Shown here: positions 19,085 to 29,138 of the stretch, one piece after another | How positions within the stretch are numbered: the stretch's first letter is position 1 | Layout of the letters: each line of letters begins with the position of its first letter | Assembly: GCA_963715045.1 (NCBI GenBank) | Contig: CAVQRC010000021.1 | Span: forward strand, 34,234 to 98,233 | Source: CAVQRC01 sp963715045 | GTDB taxonomy: Bacteria > Planctomycetota > Planctomycetia > Pirellulales > Lacipirellulaceae | Direction: 5' to 3' | Length of the DNA stretch: 64,000 bases | Position numbers and translations under genes: made by a program | Notes under the pieces: model-generated | The model's input: only the letters and a program-made list of their open reading frames with translations | The model's database searches: none | Told to the model about the DNA's origin: nothing

Positions 19085-20523
19085 TCAGGACTCCCATCCC
19101 TCGTTCCGCCTGATTCCGAACCCGAACCGGTCGAAGGTCGCCGCGTACAGCATGGAGAACACGGGCCCACCGAGGCAGAACAGAGCCCAGGGTGCATAAT
19201 CGACGGTCGACGTTCCGAGCGTCGTCGCCATGTAGACAGCCGACACCGTCCAGGGCAGCAGCGGCTCGACGATGGTTACCGAATCTTCGATCGACCTGGA
19301 CAAGTTGACCCGGGCCAGGCCGCGCTCGTCGTAGGCCTTCTGAAATAACTCACCGACGACCAGGGCCGTCACGCCGCCGTGGCTGGTGAGCGAAATCATC
19401 GTCGTGCCGGCGGCCATCGTCGATGCGATGAGGCCGAACGTCGACCGGACAGCCGCTAACATCTGGCCGATCAGCCGATCCAGGGCCCCCGAGACATCCA
19501 TCGCGCCGGCCAACAGGAACGCGGCAATGATCACCAGCAGCGTATTGACCATCGAATAGAGTCCACCGCGGTTGAGCAGAGCGCGGGTGGCGTCACTGAC
19601 CGAGGCCGGCTCAATTCCCTTGTCACTCAGCATGGTGACATCGAATCCGTTGACCGCCGACAGCAATCCGGAATTGAAGGTGAAGCCCTGCAGGAAAGTC
19701 GCCACCGCGACGGCCGTCACGGAGGAAGCCGTCATGGCGATCACGGGTGGTACCTGCATGACGATCCCCGCGATCACGATCAACAGAGGCAGGAAAGCGA
19801 ACGGAGAAAGTGAAAAGATCGCTTCGAGATCAGCGAGCAGGACTTCCGCGCCGAGTTGCCCTTCCGTGGGGGGCACTTTCACGGCAACGGCGTAGACGAT
19901 CGTCGCGATCACGAACGACGGCACAGCCGTGTACAGCATGTGACGAATGTGCGCGTATAGATCGGCGCCGGCTCCGATCGCACTGATGTTCGTGGAATCC
20001 GAGAGCGGCGACATCTTGTCCCCAAAGTACGCTCCCGACACGATCGCTCCGGCCGTCGGACCGAGCGGGGCTCCCACCGCCCCGGCCATGCCCATCAACG
20101 CGACCCCGATCGTCCCCGCCGACCCCCAGGACGTGCCCGTGCACAACGACATCGCCGAGGTCGCGAGGAATGCCGTCAGGACCAGGTACGCCGGGTCGAC
20201 GACCTTCAGCCCGTAGTAGACCAGCAGCGGAATCGTGCCACTGATCACCCACGTGCCGATCAACATCCCGATGCTCAACAGGATCAGGATCGCCGGCAGC
20301 ACGGCCGCGAACTTCGTCGCCTGTCGACCGCTGAACGTCGTCCCAGCCGTGCCCCGCCAGCTTGGCCAGGCCCTGTCGCCACGGCGGCTGCCGCGAGCAT
20401 CACGACGATCAGCAACTCGGTCCCCATCTGGGTATACGCCGCACCGAGCGCGAACAACACCACCATGGTGATCAGCGGCAGGCAAGCCAGGCCCAGTGAG
20501 ATTCTGGCAGGTGGTTTGTTCAT
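19085..20523 (-). CDS. nhaC: Na+/H+ antiporter, NhaC family (frameshifted)
   Basis: Inner-membrane sodium/proton exchanger. The N terminus MNKPPARISLGLACLPL and the first membrane helices are in one frame to about 20395. After two single-base frame changes (a short stretch GLAKLAGHGWDD is in a third frame) the rest reads through. Family segments are IGTWVISGTIPLLVYYGL, CTGTSWGSAGTIGVALMG and GAYFGDKMSPLSDSTNI, with many hydrophobic helices up to FGFGIRRNEGWES. The restored length of about 480 residues is typical. It diverges from the mannosidase gene across 163 bp. Amino-acid antiporters of the same superfamily are an alternative. Confidence 0.85.
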
Positions 20524-20686
20524 ACACCGTCTTCGTAAGGCTCCTCACCGCCGTGCAGAGCGAGTAGCTTACAGCGGTTGCCACATGCTGCCCAGGCACG
20601 CGGTGGCCGCCGCGGGTCACCGGGCCGGTTCGCGGCGCTCTGCGTGTTTCCATCTCCTTCGACTTGACTGCTGGATACAGCGATCG

Positions 20687-23600
20687 ATGTCCGACGTCCT
20701 CCCGCAACGCAATCCGCTCCCGCAGCTCACGCCGTCTCGCACACGAAAGCTGCAGTCGCTCGTCGCGGAACGTGTCTGGGAGCGTGTCGAATCGCTCTCG
20801 GTCCTGCCGAAGTGCGGAACAACTGCAGATGATCGATTGCCGGGCGGCCGAAACGCTGCCGCTGCAGCCGCTCGAGCCGGGAGAGCGATTCGGCCGCGGC
20901 GGGGATCATTGGACTACGCATTGGATGCGGATCGAAATCCCGCTACCGATCGAGGGCGAGCAGGGCCGCCGCTTTCTCCGCTGGGAATGCCAGGGCGAGA
21001 CGACGGTCTGGATCGACGGCCAACCATGGGCGGGGCTCGACCGGGGCCATCCCGAATGTCCGCTCCCCGACACGGCCTGCAGTGTGTGGCTCGAGTGCTG
21101 CAACTGGCAAACCGGGATCTGGATTTCGATGTCCGACAGCCAGGGCATCGGACCGCACGGTCTGGCATTCGGACACGCCGAACTGGTCGTCCGTGATCCG
21201 GTCGCCTGGGCGTGCCATTGCGACCTCGATGCGATCGTCCAGGTAATGGACGCCGCCCTCCGCGGCGAACCCGATTTGAAACTTGCCACATCATTCGGGT
21301 ACTGCCGGTGCGCTTCAATCGTGTTCGCCGCGAGTTCGACGACTGCTCGCCGAGCTCGACGCCGTCTGCGATCAATGGCAGGACACGGGCGACCTCTCGG
21401 TTCTCGCCGAGGCGTGCCAGGCGATGCGCGCGCGGTGGCCTGCCGAGAACTGGCAACCGCTGGCCGCCGTGTGCGGTCACGCCCACATTGACCTGGTGTG
21501 GTTGTGGCCCGAGGCAGCTACTCGAAAAGAAGGTAATCCACAGCATCGCCACGGTGCTGCGACTCCTCGAACGCGACCCCGACTTCGTCTTCGTGCAGTC
21601 GATGCCGGCCCTTTATCGGATGCTCGAAGTGGACGCTCCCGACCTGATGGCCGATGTCTCGGCCCATATCGCGAGCGGGCGGTGGGAAGTCGTGGGCGGC
21701 TTCGAAGTCGAGCCCGACACCAACCTGCCAGGGGGCGAGGCGCTCGTCCGCTCGCTGAACATCGGGCAAGAGAAGATCGTCCAGCTTACGGGGAAGCCGA
21801 GCGAAATTGCCTGGATCCCGGACGTGTTCGGCTACAACCAGTGTCTGCCGCAGATTCTCGCCCTCGGCGGCGATCAAGTACTTCTACACCACGAAAATGA
21901 CCTGGTCGAACATCACGAAGTTTCCCTACACGAGCTTCGTGTGGCGGGCCGCCGATGGCAGTGAAGTGCTGGCCCATCTGGGTACGACCGATTACAACGG
22001 CGAAGTGTTGCTTGCAGCACACGAGAAGGCCTTCGCCGAACATCGTCAGGCCGGCGTGCATCCGGAATTGCTGCTGCCGACCGGTTACGGCGACGGGGGT
22101 GGCGGGCCGACGGAGTTGCATCTCGAGCGGGCACGGCGGTTTGCGAACCTCTCGGGCGTTCCGCGGACCCGGTGGGCACGGGCCGACGAATTCTTCGGGC
22201 GATTGGACGCGATTCGGGACCGGCTGCCGATCTATCAAGGCGAGCTTTATCTCGAATACCACCGCGGCACGTATACCACTCAGAGCGAATTCAAGCGGCT
22301 ATATCGGCGGGCCGAACGGGCGTGCAGGCGCACGAAGCCGTGCGGGTCGCGTTGGGTCAGGGGCCGCTGCCGGAGGAATCGTGGCACCGGGTCGTGTTCG
22401 CACATTTCCACGATGCGATTCCAGGCTCTTCAATTGGTGACGTGTATGCCGAGATGAACCATGAGCTCGCAGCCATTGGCGATCGAGAGTTCGCGGCCGC
22501 CGTACGTGAGCTTGCTCGCAAGGGAGGTGAGCGGATGGTGTTCAATCCGCTGCCCTACGCCCGCGTGGTGACCGTCGAAGACGACGCCGGAGGCACCCAG
22601 GTACGACTACCGGCGTTGGCGTCGGCTGCCGTCCGCAGCCGCGATTCGGTCGTGCTGCCGCTCCTCGAGGCGAGTCCGACCACGCTTCGTCACGACCGGC
22701 TGACGGCCCGCTTCAGCGATCAGGGCCAGCTCGTCGAGCTCTCGGTGGACGACCAGTCGCTGCGTCTGGATGGCGAGCCCCGGTTTGTGCTCTCCCCGGA
22801 CGACCCGGTCGCTTTCGACGCCTGGGACATCGACCATCACGCGGCCCGCTCGGGAACACGGGTTGCGGATCAGCTCAACTTGCAGGTACTCGAGCAGTCC
22901 GCCGTGCGCGCGGTGCTCGAAAGTGCGCCGGTCTCCCTCGGCGAGTCGAGTTCAATACGGGTTCGCTACGTGCTTGAAGCAGCCAGCCTGCACCTGAAGA
23001 TCGAAGCGCGGATCGACTGGCAGGAGTCGCACCGGCTGCTGCGGTTCGTTGTGCCAACCGGCTACCGGGGCCGCCACGCACGGTTCGGCTGTCCGTTCGG
23101 GTCGATTGAGCGACCGCAGCTTCCCGGAACCGAAGCCGACGAAGCGATGTGGGAGGTTCCCGGCTCGCGATGGGCGGCCGTGCAGGACGATGACGGCCGC
23201 GATGGCCTGGCCATCCTCGCCGAAAGCAAACTCGGCTATGCCGCCCGTGACGGTGTGCTTTCACTGTCGCTGCTCCGCGCCCGAAGTGGCCCGACGCCAG
23301 CGCGGACATAGGGTCCCACAAGATCCGCTTTGCGATCGGCCGGCTGCAGCTGGAAACGACCGAAGCGTGGCTCGCCACGTCGCTCGCGGCCGACGCTTTG
23401 TTCAGTCCACCCGTGCAATACGACGGGCGACCGGTCGGCAGTAAGTTCCACTGGCACACACTCGGCACGCTGAACGCGTCCTGGTGCGCCGGCTGCGGCC
23501 GATCGCGGTGGCTATTTCCTCCGTCTCCATGAAGTGGCGGGCCAAACCGGTACCGCCCGATTGCAGCTCGCACACTCGGTCAGTCACGCCGCACTCGTTG

Positions 23601-23701
23601 ACTTCCGCGACGAGACGATCGCGACACTTAGCGTCGACGCTGCCGGCAATCTCCAGATCCCTTACCAGCCTTGGCAGATTCTCACGCTGCGAATCGGTTG
23701 A
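20687..23701 (+). CDS. Alpha-mannosidase, glycoside hydrolase family 38 (multiply frameshifted)
   Basis: Zinc-dependent retaining glycosidase removing alpha-mannose from glycans. The restored product of about 1000 residues starts MSDVLPQRNPLPQLTPSRTR. It continues through an N-terminal sandwich (RRFLRWECQGETTVWIDG) to the catalytic barrel with GHAHIDLVWLWPE (zinc His and Asp) and AWIPDVFGYNQ, whose Asp is the expected nucleophile. TKFPYTSFVWRAADGSEV and VVFAHFHDAIPGSS are further GH38 landmarks, followed by the beta-rich C-terminal domains ending QPWQILTLRIG. At least six frame changes are needed, at about 20.82, 21.3, 21.53, 21.88, 22.33 and 23.3 kb, with one more near 23.5 kb; homology is continuous. 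No signal peptide was seen, so it is probably cytoplasmic and acts on imported oligosaccharides. Confidence 0.85.
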
Positions 23702-24507
23702 CGGCAAAGCCCGGCATTTGGGACCGGCGGCCCGGATGGTGAAGAAGACCGCCAATGGCAGCGGTCGTTGCGGTGTCGTGCGGCAGCACCAGAATGCCGG
23801 GATTTTTCTGGCACGCCTGAGAGCCGCGGCGGTGGGAACGTTCTCAGGCAGGCGTATCGGGTTTCCAGGCGGTTGGTACACCAGCCGGCCGCGGCAGCGC
23901 GAAGAATCCCGGCTTCGCGCCTGGCGATTCGCAGCCGGGCCCGCGACGGAAGAAGCCGGGCTTCGGGTGACGGCAAAGCCCGGCATTTGGGACCGGCGGC
24001 CCGGATGGTGAAGAAGACCGCCAATGGCAGCGGTCGTTGCGGTGTCGTGCGGCAGCACCAGAATGCCGGGATTTTTCTGGCACGCCTGAGAGCCGCGGCG
24101 GTGGGAACGTTCTCAGGCAGGCGTATCGGGTTTCCAGGCGGTTGGTACACCAGCCGGCCGCGGCAGCGCGAAGAATCCCGGCTTCGCGCCTGGCGATTCG
24201 CAGCCGGGCCCGCGACGGAAGAAGCCGGGCTTCGGGGGACGGCAAAGCCCGGCATTTGGGACCGGCGGCCCGGATGGTGAAGAAGACCGCCAATGGCAGC
24301 GGTCGTTGCGGTGTCGTGCGGCAGCACCAGAATGCCGGGATTTTTCTGGCACGCCTGAGAGCCGCGGCGGTGGGAACGTTCTCAGGCAGGCGTATCGGGT
24401 TTCCAGGCGGTTGGTACACCAGCCGGCCGCGGCAGCGCGAAGAATCCCGGCTTCGCGCTTGGCGATTCGCAGCCGGGCCCGCGACGGAAGAAGCCGGGCT
24501 TCCGCCG
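23702..24507. repeat. Three tandem copies of a 269-bp unit
   Basis: Near-identical copies begin at 23701/23702, 23970 and 24239, each opening ACGGCAAAGCCCGGCATTTG and closing near GAAGAAGCCGGGCTTC. Differences between copies are only a few bases (GGGTGAC versus GGGGGAC at the joins; GCGCCTGG versus GCGCTTGG in copy three). The unit is dense in short GC-rich inverted motifs such as GAAGCCCGGCTTC-like, AATGCCGGGATT and AATCCCGGCTTC. Its length is not a multiple of three, so each copy is read in a different frame and long open frames here are not genes. The array fills the 821-bp gap between the mannosidase and the propeller/PHP gene. Confidence 0.9.
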
Positions 24508-24522
24508 GGCTTTTCGCCCCTC

Positions 24523-26947
24523 CTAGCGTCGCACATCGACCCAGATCGGCGATGACCAGGCTTCGTTTCCGTCTTCCTGTACCAGGTGGAAGTAGAAGTA
24601 ATGCGGTCCGGTCACACGCGGCTGGCGTCGCAGCTCGATCACCCGCTCGCTCGGAGTCAACGACTCGATCACGATGCCGTCCTGTACGAGATTCACGGTT
24701 TCGATCGGGGCCGTGCCGTGTGCTTCGAGACGAAGCTCGGGCATGCTGTCGGCTGAAATCGCCTCGCCCATCCAGTGCTCGCCGGCGGTCACGAGCAGGC
24801 GAATGCGGTCCGTTGCGGCATAGGTACGCCTGGCCTGCAACGCCCGAAAGATCGACTCGCGAGAGGCCTGTTCGGCCCATACGCAGGCGTAGCTCGCACT
24901 CGTCGACATGTGATCGCTGCTGGCGATGAATCCGAGACGATAGCCAAGGGCGAGCCCCTGATGCACGTCGGCTTCGATGGAGTTATCGCGGCAGCCTTGG
25001 AAGATCTCGACCAGGGGTCGCAGCTTGTCGTCCTGGTAGGCCCACGTGTCGCGGCGGATAGGTTGATGCGGAATCGTGATCGTGTCGCTGTCGAGTTCTT
25101 TCCAGAACTCGGGTACGGGATACGTAAAGGGTCGCAGCATGTCGGGCCGTAGCGAGATCACGTTGTGATCGGCCGTGTTGCCGTGGCTCCTCTCGTAGGA
25201 ATAGAACGGGAGGAACGTGGCGTTGGCGGGCGGGCCAAGTTGGTGCCGCAAGACTTCTTTGCGACACCGCCACCACAGCTGGCTGAGCGGATTCCCCTGG
25301 GCGATATCGCGGGTGTGGTCGGTGATTCCGAGAAAGTCGAGCCGGGCGACTTCGGTCGCGTAGCGGTAGGCATCATCGATCGTCCCGTCGAGCGGGACGC
25401 GACACAGCGAGAGGTCGGTGTGCCGGTGCAGATCGCCGAAAAACAACTGGCATTCGAGTTCACCAACCTGGATCGCTGCCCCGCGCTCGTGCGGAGCCGC
25501 GGCGGGTTCCGCGATGTCAGATTCGAGCGACTGCGATCGCGACCGGATCCCCGAATCGGCCGCCGGGGTCGAGCCGCGTCGTCACCGCGGCGGTCACCAG
25601 TCCGCGCGGCAAGGGACTCGCCGTGCGGTGGGTCCGACCTGTGGTCCACACCGCGTGGACGCGTTCCTTGCCGGCGGCGACGTCGAGTCGCTGCATCCCG
25701 TCACCCTGGCCCGTTTCCAGGCGGTACAGCGGCGACCAGCCATCGCCGGTCTGGTGCCGCGCGTAGATCCTCCAACCTTCCTCGACATGCGAACGATGTT
25801 CGATACCGAGCCAGGGCGTGTAAAAATGCCGGTAGAAGACCCACAACCGATCCCGGGAATCGACGACGATTCGCGGGCGTTCATAGAACGCTCCCAGTCG
25901 CCGACGGTCGAGAGCGATCCCGCTGCGAGCTGCGGCTGCAGTCACCGAAGGCATCGGAAAAGGTTCTGTCAGCCGCTGCAGTCGTCCATCCTGAGTCACG
26001 GCCGCGACTTCGAGGTGGCGATAGCGATGCAGCGGTCCGTGCTGATCTCGGACGGTTGGCGTCTTAATTCCCCGAAAAGGTTTTCCCCAGTTCTCTCCGC
26101 CCGTTTCCCAGGCGACGTAGCCACCGCCACCCGGTCGGGCCACGATGTCGACGCGTCCGTCGAACGCAGCCGAATCGGTGACGGCGAGCGGCGGGCTCCA
26201 GTGATGATCTCGGTAAACTCGCAAACGTACATTGAACGCGTTGCCGTCGTAGACGTCCCAGGCGACATACACGCAGCCTTGTTCATCGACCGCAACGCCG
26301 GGATGCCACGCTCCACCCTGCTGCGAGTCGAATTGCGTCAAGTCGCCGACCCGGTCCGTCGCGACGGGTCGGGCGACGATTTCGAATTTTCCGTCTCGGT
26401 CACTTTGCCACACAAACCACAGACCACCGAGGGGATCCGCGGCAACCCGGTGGTGGATGTCGCTGCCGCTGGATGCACTGATCTTCCTCGGAGTTGCGAT
26501 GGATTGGCCGTCAGCAACCAAGCCGGCAAAGACGTCCCACTGGTTTCCCTGGCGTGCTTCGAAGCTGAGCCACAGGCGTCCGGATGAGTCCATCGTGAGC
26601 GTGGGATTTGCGTATTCGCCGTAATCCGGTACCGCCAGGTACTGCGTACGCCACGCGTCGCCGACCCGCGAACCGACCCAGATTCGATCCCCCTGTTGAG
26701 GCGTAAACTCGAGCCACGCGTACCACACCGAGTCTTCCGCAACGCAGACGGCGGCCTCGTACCACAGGGGGTGCTCGAGCAGCTTTCCCGGGACCTCGTA
26801 AGTTGGCGGGTCGTAGGAGAAGTCAGGCGTTGGCTCCGGCGATCCGCCGGCCGGTAAATCGCCTTGATGGCCGTTTGCCGCACCACTACTCAGCGGGATT
26901 GCCGTCAGCATGATCAACCAGATCAGTCGTCGCTGCGAAGGATGCAT
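24523..26947 (-). CDS. Exported beta-propeller protein with C-terminal DUF3604-like PHP domain (frameshifted)
   Basis: Two open frames join into one product of about 808 residues. The N-terminal 476 have a signal-like start (MHPSQRRLIWLIMLTAIPLS) and six or so propeller-like repeats with W-x-x-W spacing (SVWYAWLEF, GRLWLSFEA, GGLWFVWQS, GCVYVAWDV, DRLWVFYRH). At VAIAVARI a stop follows, but dropping one base continues ESDIAEPAAAPHERGAAI and then FFGDLHRHTDLS. That opens a PHP-type metal site (HRH, ITDHT, a DHN, SSDHM) followed by a small sandwich domain. The function is unknown; a secreted or periplasmic hydrolase is likely. Two separate genes is the alternative, but the second part would then lack its own start signals. 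Confidence 0.75.
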
Positions 26948-27111
26948 CGCTCTTCCATCAAATCACCAATGACAAGCAACAGCATTAAATCACAAATGAC
27001 AAACAACAAATCACAAACAAGTCTCAGCTTCAAAAAATCAAGTCTCAAACACGCACAAGTCTCATGGTCCCATCGTCCCATATCCCATCGTCCCATCGCC
27101 CCCCACTCCGA
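26948..27111. repeat. AT-rich spacer with simple repeats
   Basis: The gap holds repeated AAATGACAA/AAATCACAAA words followed by repeated TCCCATCGTCCCAT words and no credible gene. The first word recurs at 50150-50165, where it forms the start of a small gene; the second resembles the octamer array at 44190 read on the other strand. Confidence 0.65.
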
Positions 27112-29121
27112 TCAGATTTCCTCCCACACGGTGTGATACGCGGCAATCGACTCAAAATACGCCAGCAGGGCGTCATAGAAGGCGTGCCTCCCCAGCGTGG
27201 CACTGTCGCCAATGACAATCAATTTGCGGCGGGCTCTGGTGAGCGCGACGTTCATTCGCCGGACGTCGGCCAGAAAGCCGATCTCACCGGCTTCGTTGGA
27301 ACGGACGAGGCTGATGACGACGGCCTCCTTTTCGCGTCCCTGGAAGCCATCGACCGTGTCGATTTCAAGATTCGGATCGGCGGCCTGTTCGCGGAGCCAG
27401 CGGACCTGAGCGGCATACGGCGCAATCACCGCAATTTGTCGGGAGTGAACACCGGCCGCCTTGAGTTCCGTGACCTTGCGGAGCACGAGTTGTCCCTCCT
27501 GGGGATTGAACAGGCTCGATCCTTCGGGCTCGGGCTGCTCATTGTAGTCGGCTCCGGCGGTATCAATAAACATGACCGGCTCATCGGTGAGCGGCGTTTC
27601 GGTGACGTCCGGGAGTCCCGCCAGGCGATGGATTCTGACCGAATCGTGGGCGACAAGTTGGGCTTCATAAAACTGTCGCGACGAGAACTCCATGATTTGC
27701 TCATGCATCCGGTACTGAGTCGTCAGTCGCCGGGAGATGTTCCTTCCGTGGAGTTCGAGCAGTCGTTCCAGCAGGCTGACTCCAAAACCTTCGCCGGCGG
27801 CCTGGGCAGAAACGATCGTGGGTGGGAGCTGGCAGTGATCTCCGGTAAGCACGATTCGCTTCGCGCGGGCGAGGGGAATCCAGCAGGCGGGTTCGGTCGA
27901 CTGGCAGGCCTCATCGATCACGCACAAGTCGAAAGCACTCTCGCCGAGTACCTGGCTGTCGAATGTGAGCGTAGCACAAACGATGTCGGCGGTGTCGATC
28001 ACGTCGTCGATGGCCTGCTGCTCGAGCAATCGCGCGTCGCGTTGTAATTGTCGGGCATCCTGTCGCATCTGCTGTCGAGCGCCGCGAGGTGGTCTGGCCC
28101 GGGTGTGCCGACCCGCCTGGCGGTAGAGCGCTTCGGCCTCGCGCATCATCTCCCGCACGATTCGCATCGAGGCATGGTTCTCGACCAGGGCGTCGAGCGA
28201 ATGTTGCCGCAAGTCGACCGTGACGCGGGCAGGGTGGCCGAGGCGAACCGCGTTCTGGCCTCCGCGGACCAGTTTTTCAAGCAGATTGTCGACGGCCGTA
28301 TTACTCGGCGCGCATGCGAGTACCTTGTCGCCCCGAAGCACGGCCTGACGGATCATTTCGGCGATCGTCGTGGTCTTGCCCGTGCCGGGCGGACCATGAA
28401 TGACCGCCAGGTCTTCCGCGGCCAGCGCGAACTGAACGGCTTGCTGCTGAGAAGCATCCAGCCCGGGTTCGAGGTCGACTTCCGGCCCGCTCTTGAATCT
28501 CGGTTCCCGATCTCCAAACAAAATCTCGCGCAGCTTCTTCAATCTGCCCGTAGCCGTTTCGGCCACGGCCAGGGCGGTGAGTTGCCGTTTGCGGGAGATC
28601 TCATCGGGCGTGAGGTCCAGCCGAAACGTATCACCGTCGGGATACTCGTTGACTGCTACTTGAATCTTCTCGACCGCCCGGCTGCTGACCACGCCCGCGT
28701 ACACGTCGCCCTCGTCACTCGACAGAGCGACCGGCGAACCGACCCGTAAACGATTCCACGGGAGTTGGAGATCCCGGTTTCGTTTGACAAGCGTCAGCAG
28801 ATAATGACCGCCAAGTCCCGTCTCGTGATCCACGATGACCAACTCGAGCAGCGCTTCGCCGCTGCGCTCCGCGTCGGCGTCAGCGAGACGGCGGCGACGC
28901 TCAGCCAGCCGAGCCGTCTCGGCGTCTGCCTCGAGCCCGATCCATCGCCTGAGGCGATCGAAGTGGTCGTGCGTTGAAGTCGTAATCGCTGTTTCTCCGT
29001 GGGTCACTCTCGCCGAGAGTGTCCGGCCAATCGAAAAGCCCGGGAGGTCTCGGAAGCTCCAGCGGCTGTGAGCGAGCCACACGGGATCTTGCCCACCGCG
29101 TGCAGCTCGGCTGTTTGGCAC
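27112..29121 (-). CDS. UPF1/IGHMBP2-like superfamily 1 helicase
   Basis: ATP-dependent 5'-3' nucleic-acid helicase of the DNA2/NAM7 (UPF1-like) group; its bacterial role is unsettled. The motifs are complete: Walker A GPPGTGKT at 243-250, CAPSNTAVDNL (Ia), CVIDEACQSTEP (II, DEAC-like), LTGDHCQLPP (III), TTQYRMHEQI (IV), TVDGFQGREKEAV (V) and VALTRARRKLIVIGD (VI). A nucleic-acid-binding beta-barrel precedes the helicase core. The first 45 or so residues are poor in family features, and the real start may lie nearer ITTSTHDHFDRL. It follows the cytochrome/TPR gene on the same strand after 17 bp. Confidence 0.9.
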   Translation of the reverse strand: MPNSRAARGGQDPVWLAHSRWSFRDLPGFSIGRTLSARVTHGETAITTSTHDHFDRLRRWIGLEADAETARLAERRRRLADADAERSGEALLELVIVDHETGLGGHYLLTLVKRNRDLQLPWNRLRVGSPVALSSDEGDVYAGVVSSRAVEKIQVAVNEYPDGDTFRLDLTPDEISRKRQLTALAVAETATGRLKKLREILFGDREPRFKSGPEVDLEPGLDASQQQAVQFALAAEDLAVIHGPPGTGKTTTIAEMIRQAVLRGDKVLACAPSNTAVDNLLEKLVRGGQNAVRLGHPARVTVDLRQHSLDALVENHASMRIVREMMREAEALYRQAGRHTRARPPRGARQQMRQDARQLQRDARLLEQQAIDDVIDTADIVCATLTFDSQVLGESAFDLCVIDEACQSTEPACWIPLARAKRIVLTGDHCQLPPTIVSAQAAGEGFGVSLLERLLELHGRNISRRLTTQYRMHEQIMEFSSRQFYEAQLVAHDSVRIHRLAGLPDVTETPLTDEPVMFIDTAGADYNEQPEPEGSSLFNPQEGQLVLRKVTELKAAGVHSRQIAVIAPYAAQVRWLREQAADPNLEIDTVDGFQGREKEAVVISLVRSNEAGEIGFLADVRRMNVALTRARRKLIVIGDSATLGRHAFYDALLAYFESIAAYHTVWEEI

Positions 29122-29138
29122 CCTCCGGGCAACTCTGT

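Noticed and set aside
23768..24555. Several open frames of about 170-255 codons with identical repeated peptides in the 269-bp array
   Set aside because: They arise because each copy is open in several frames; the period is not divisible by three and the peptides resemble no protein.
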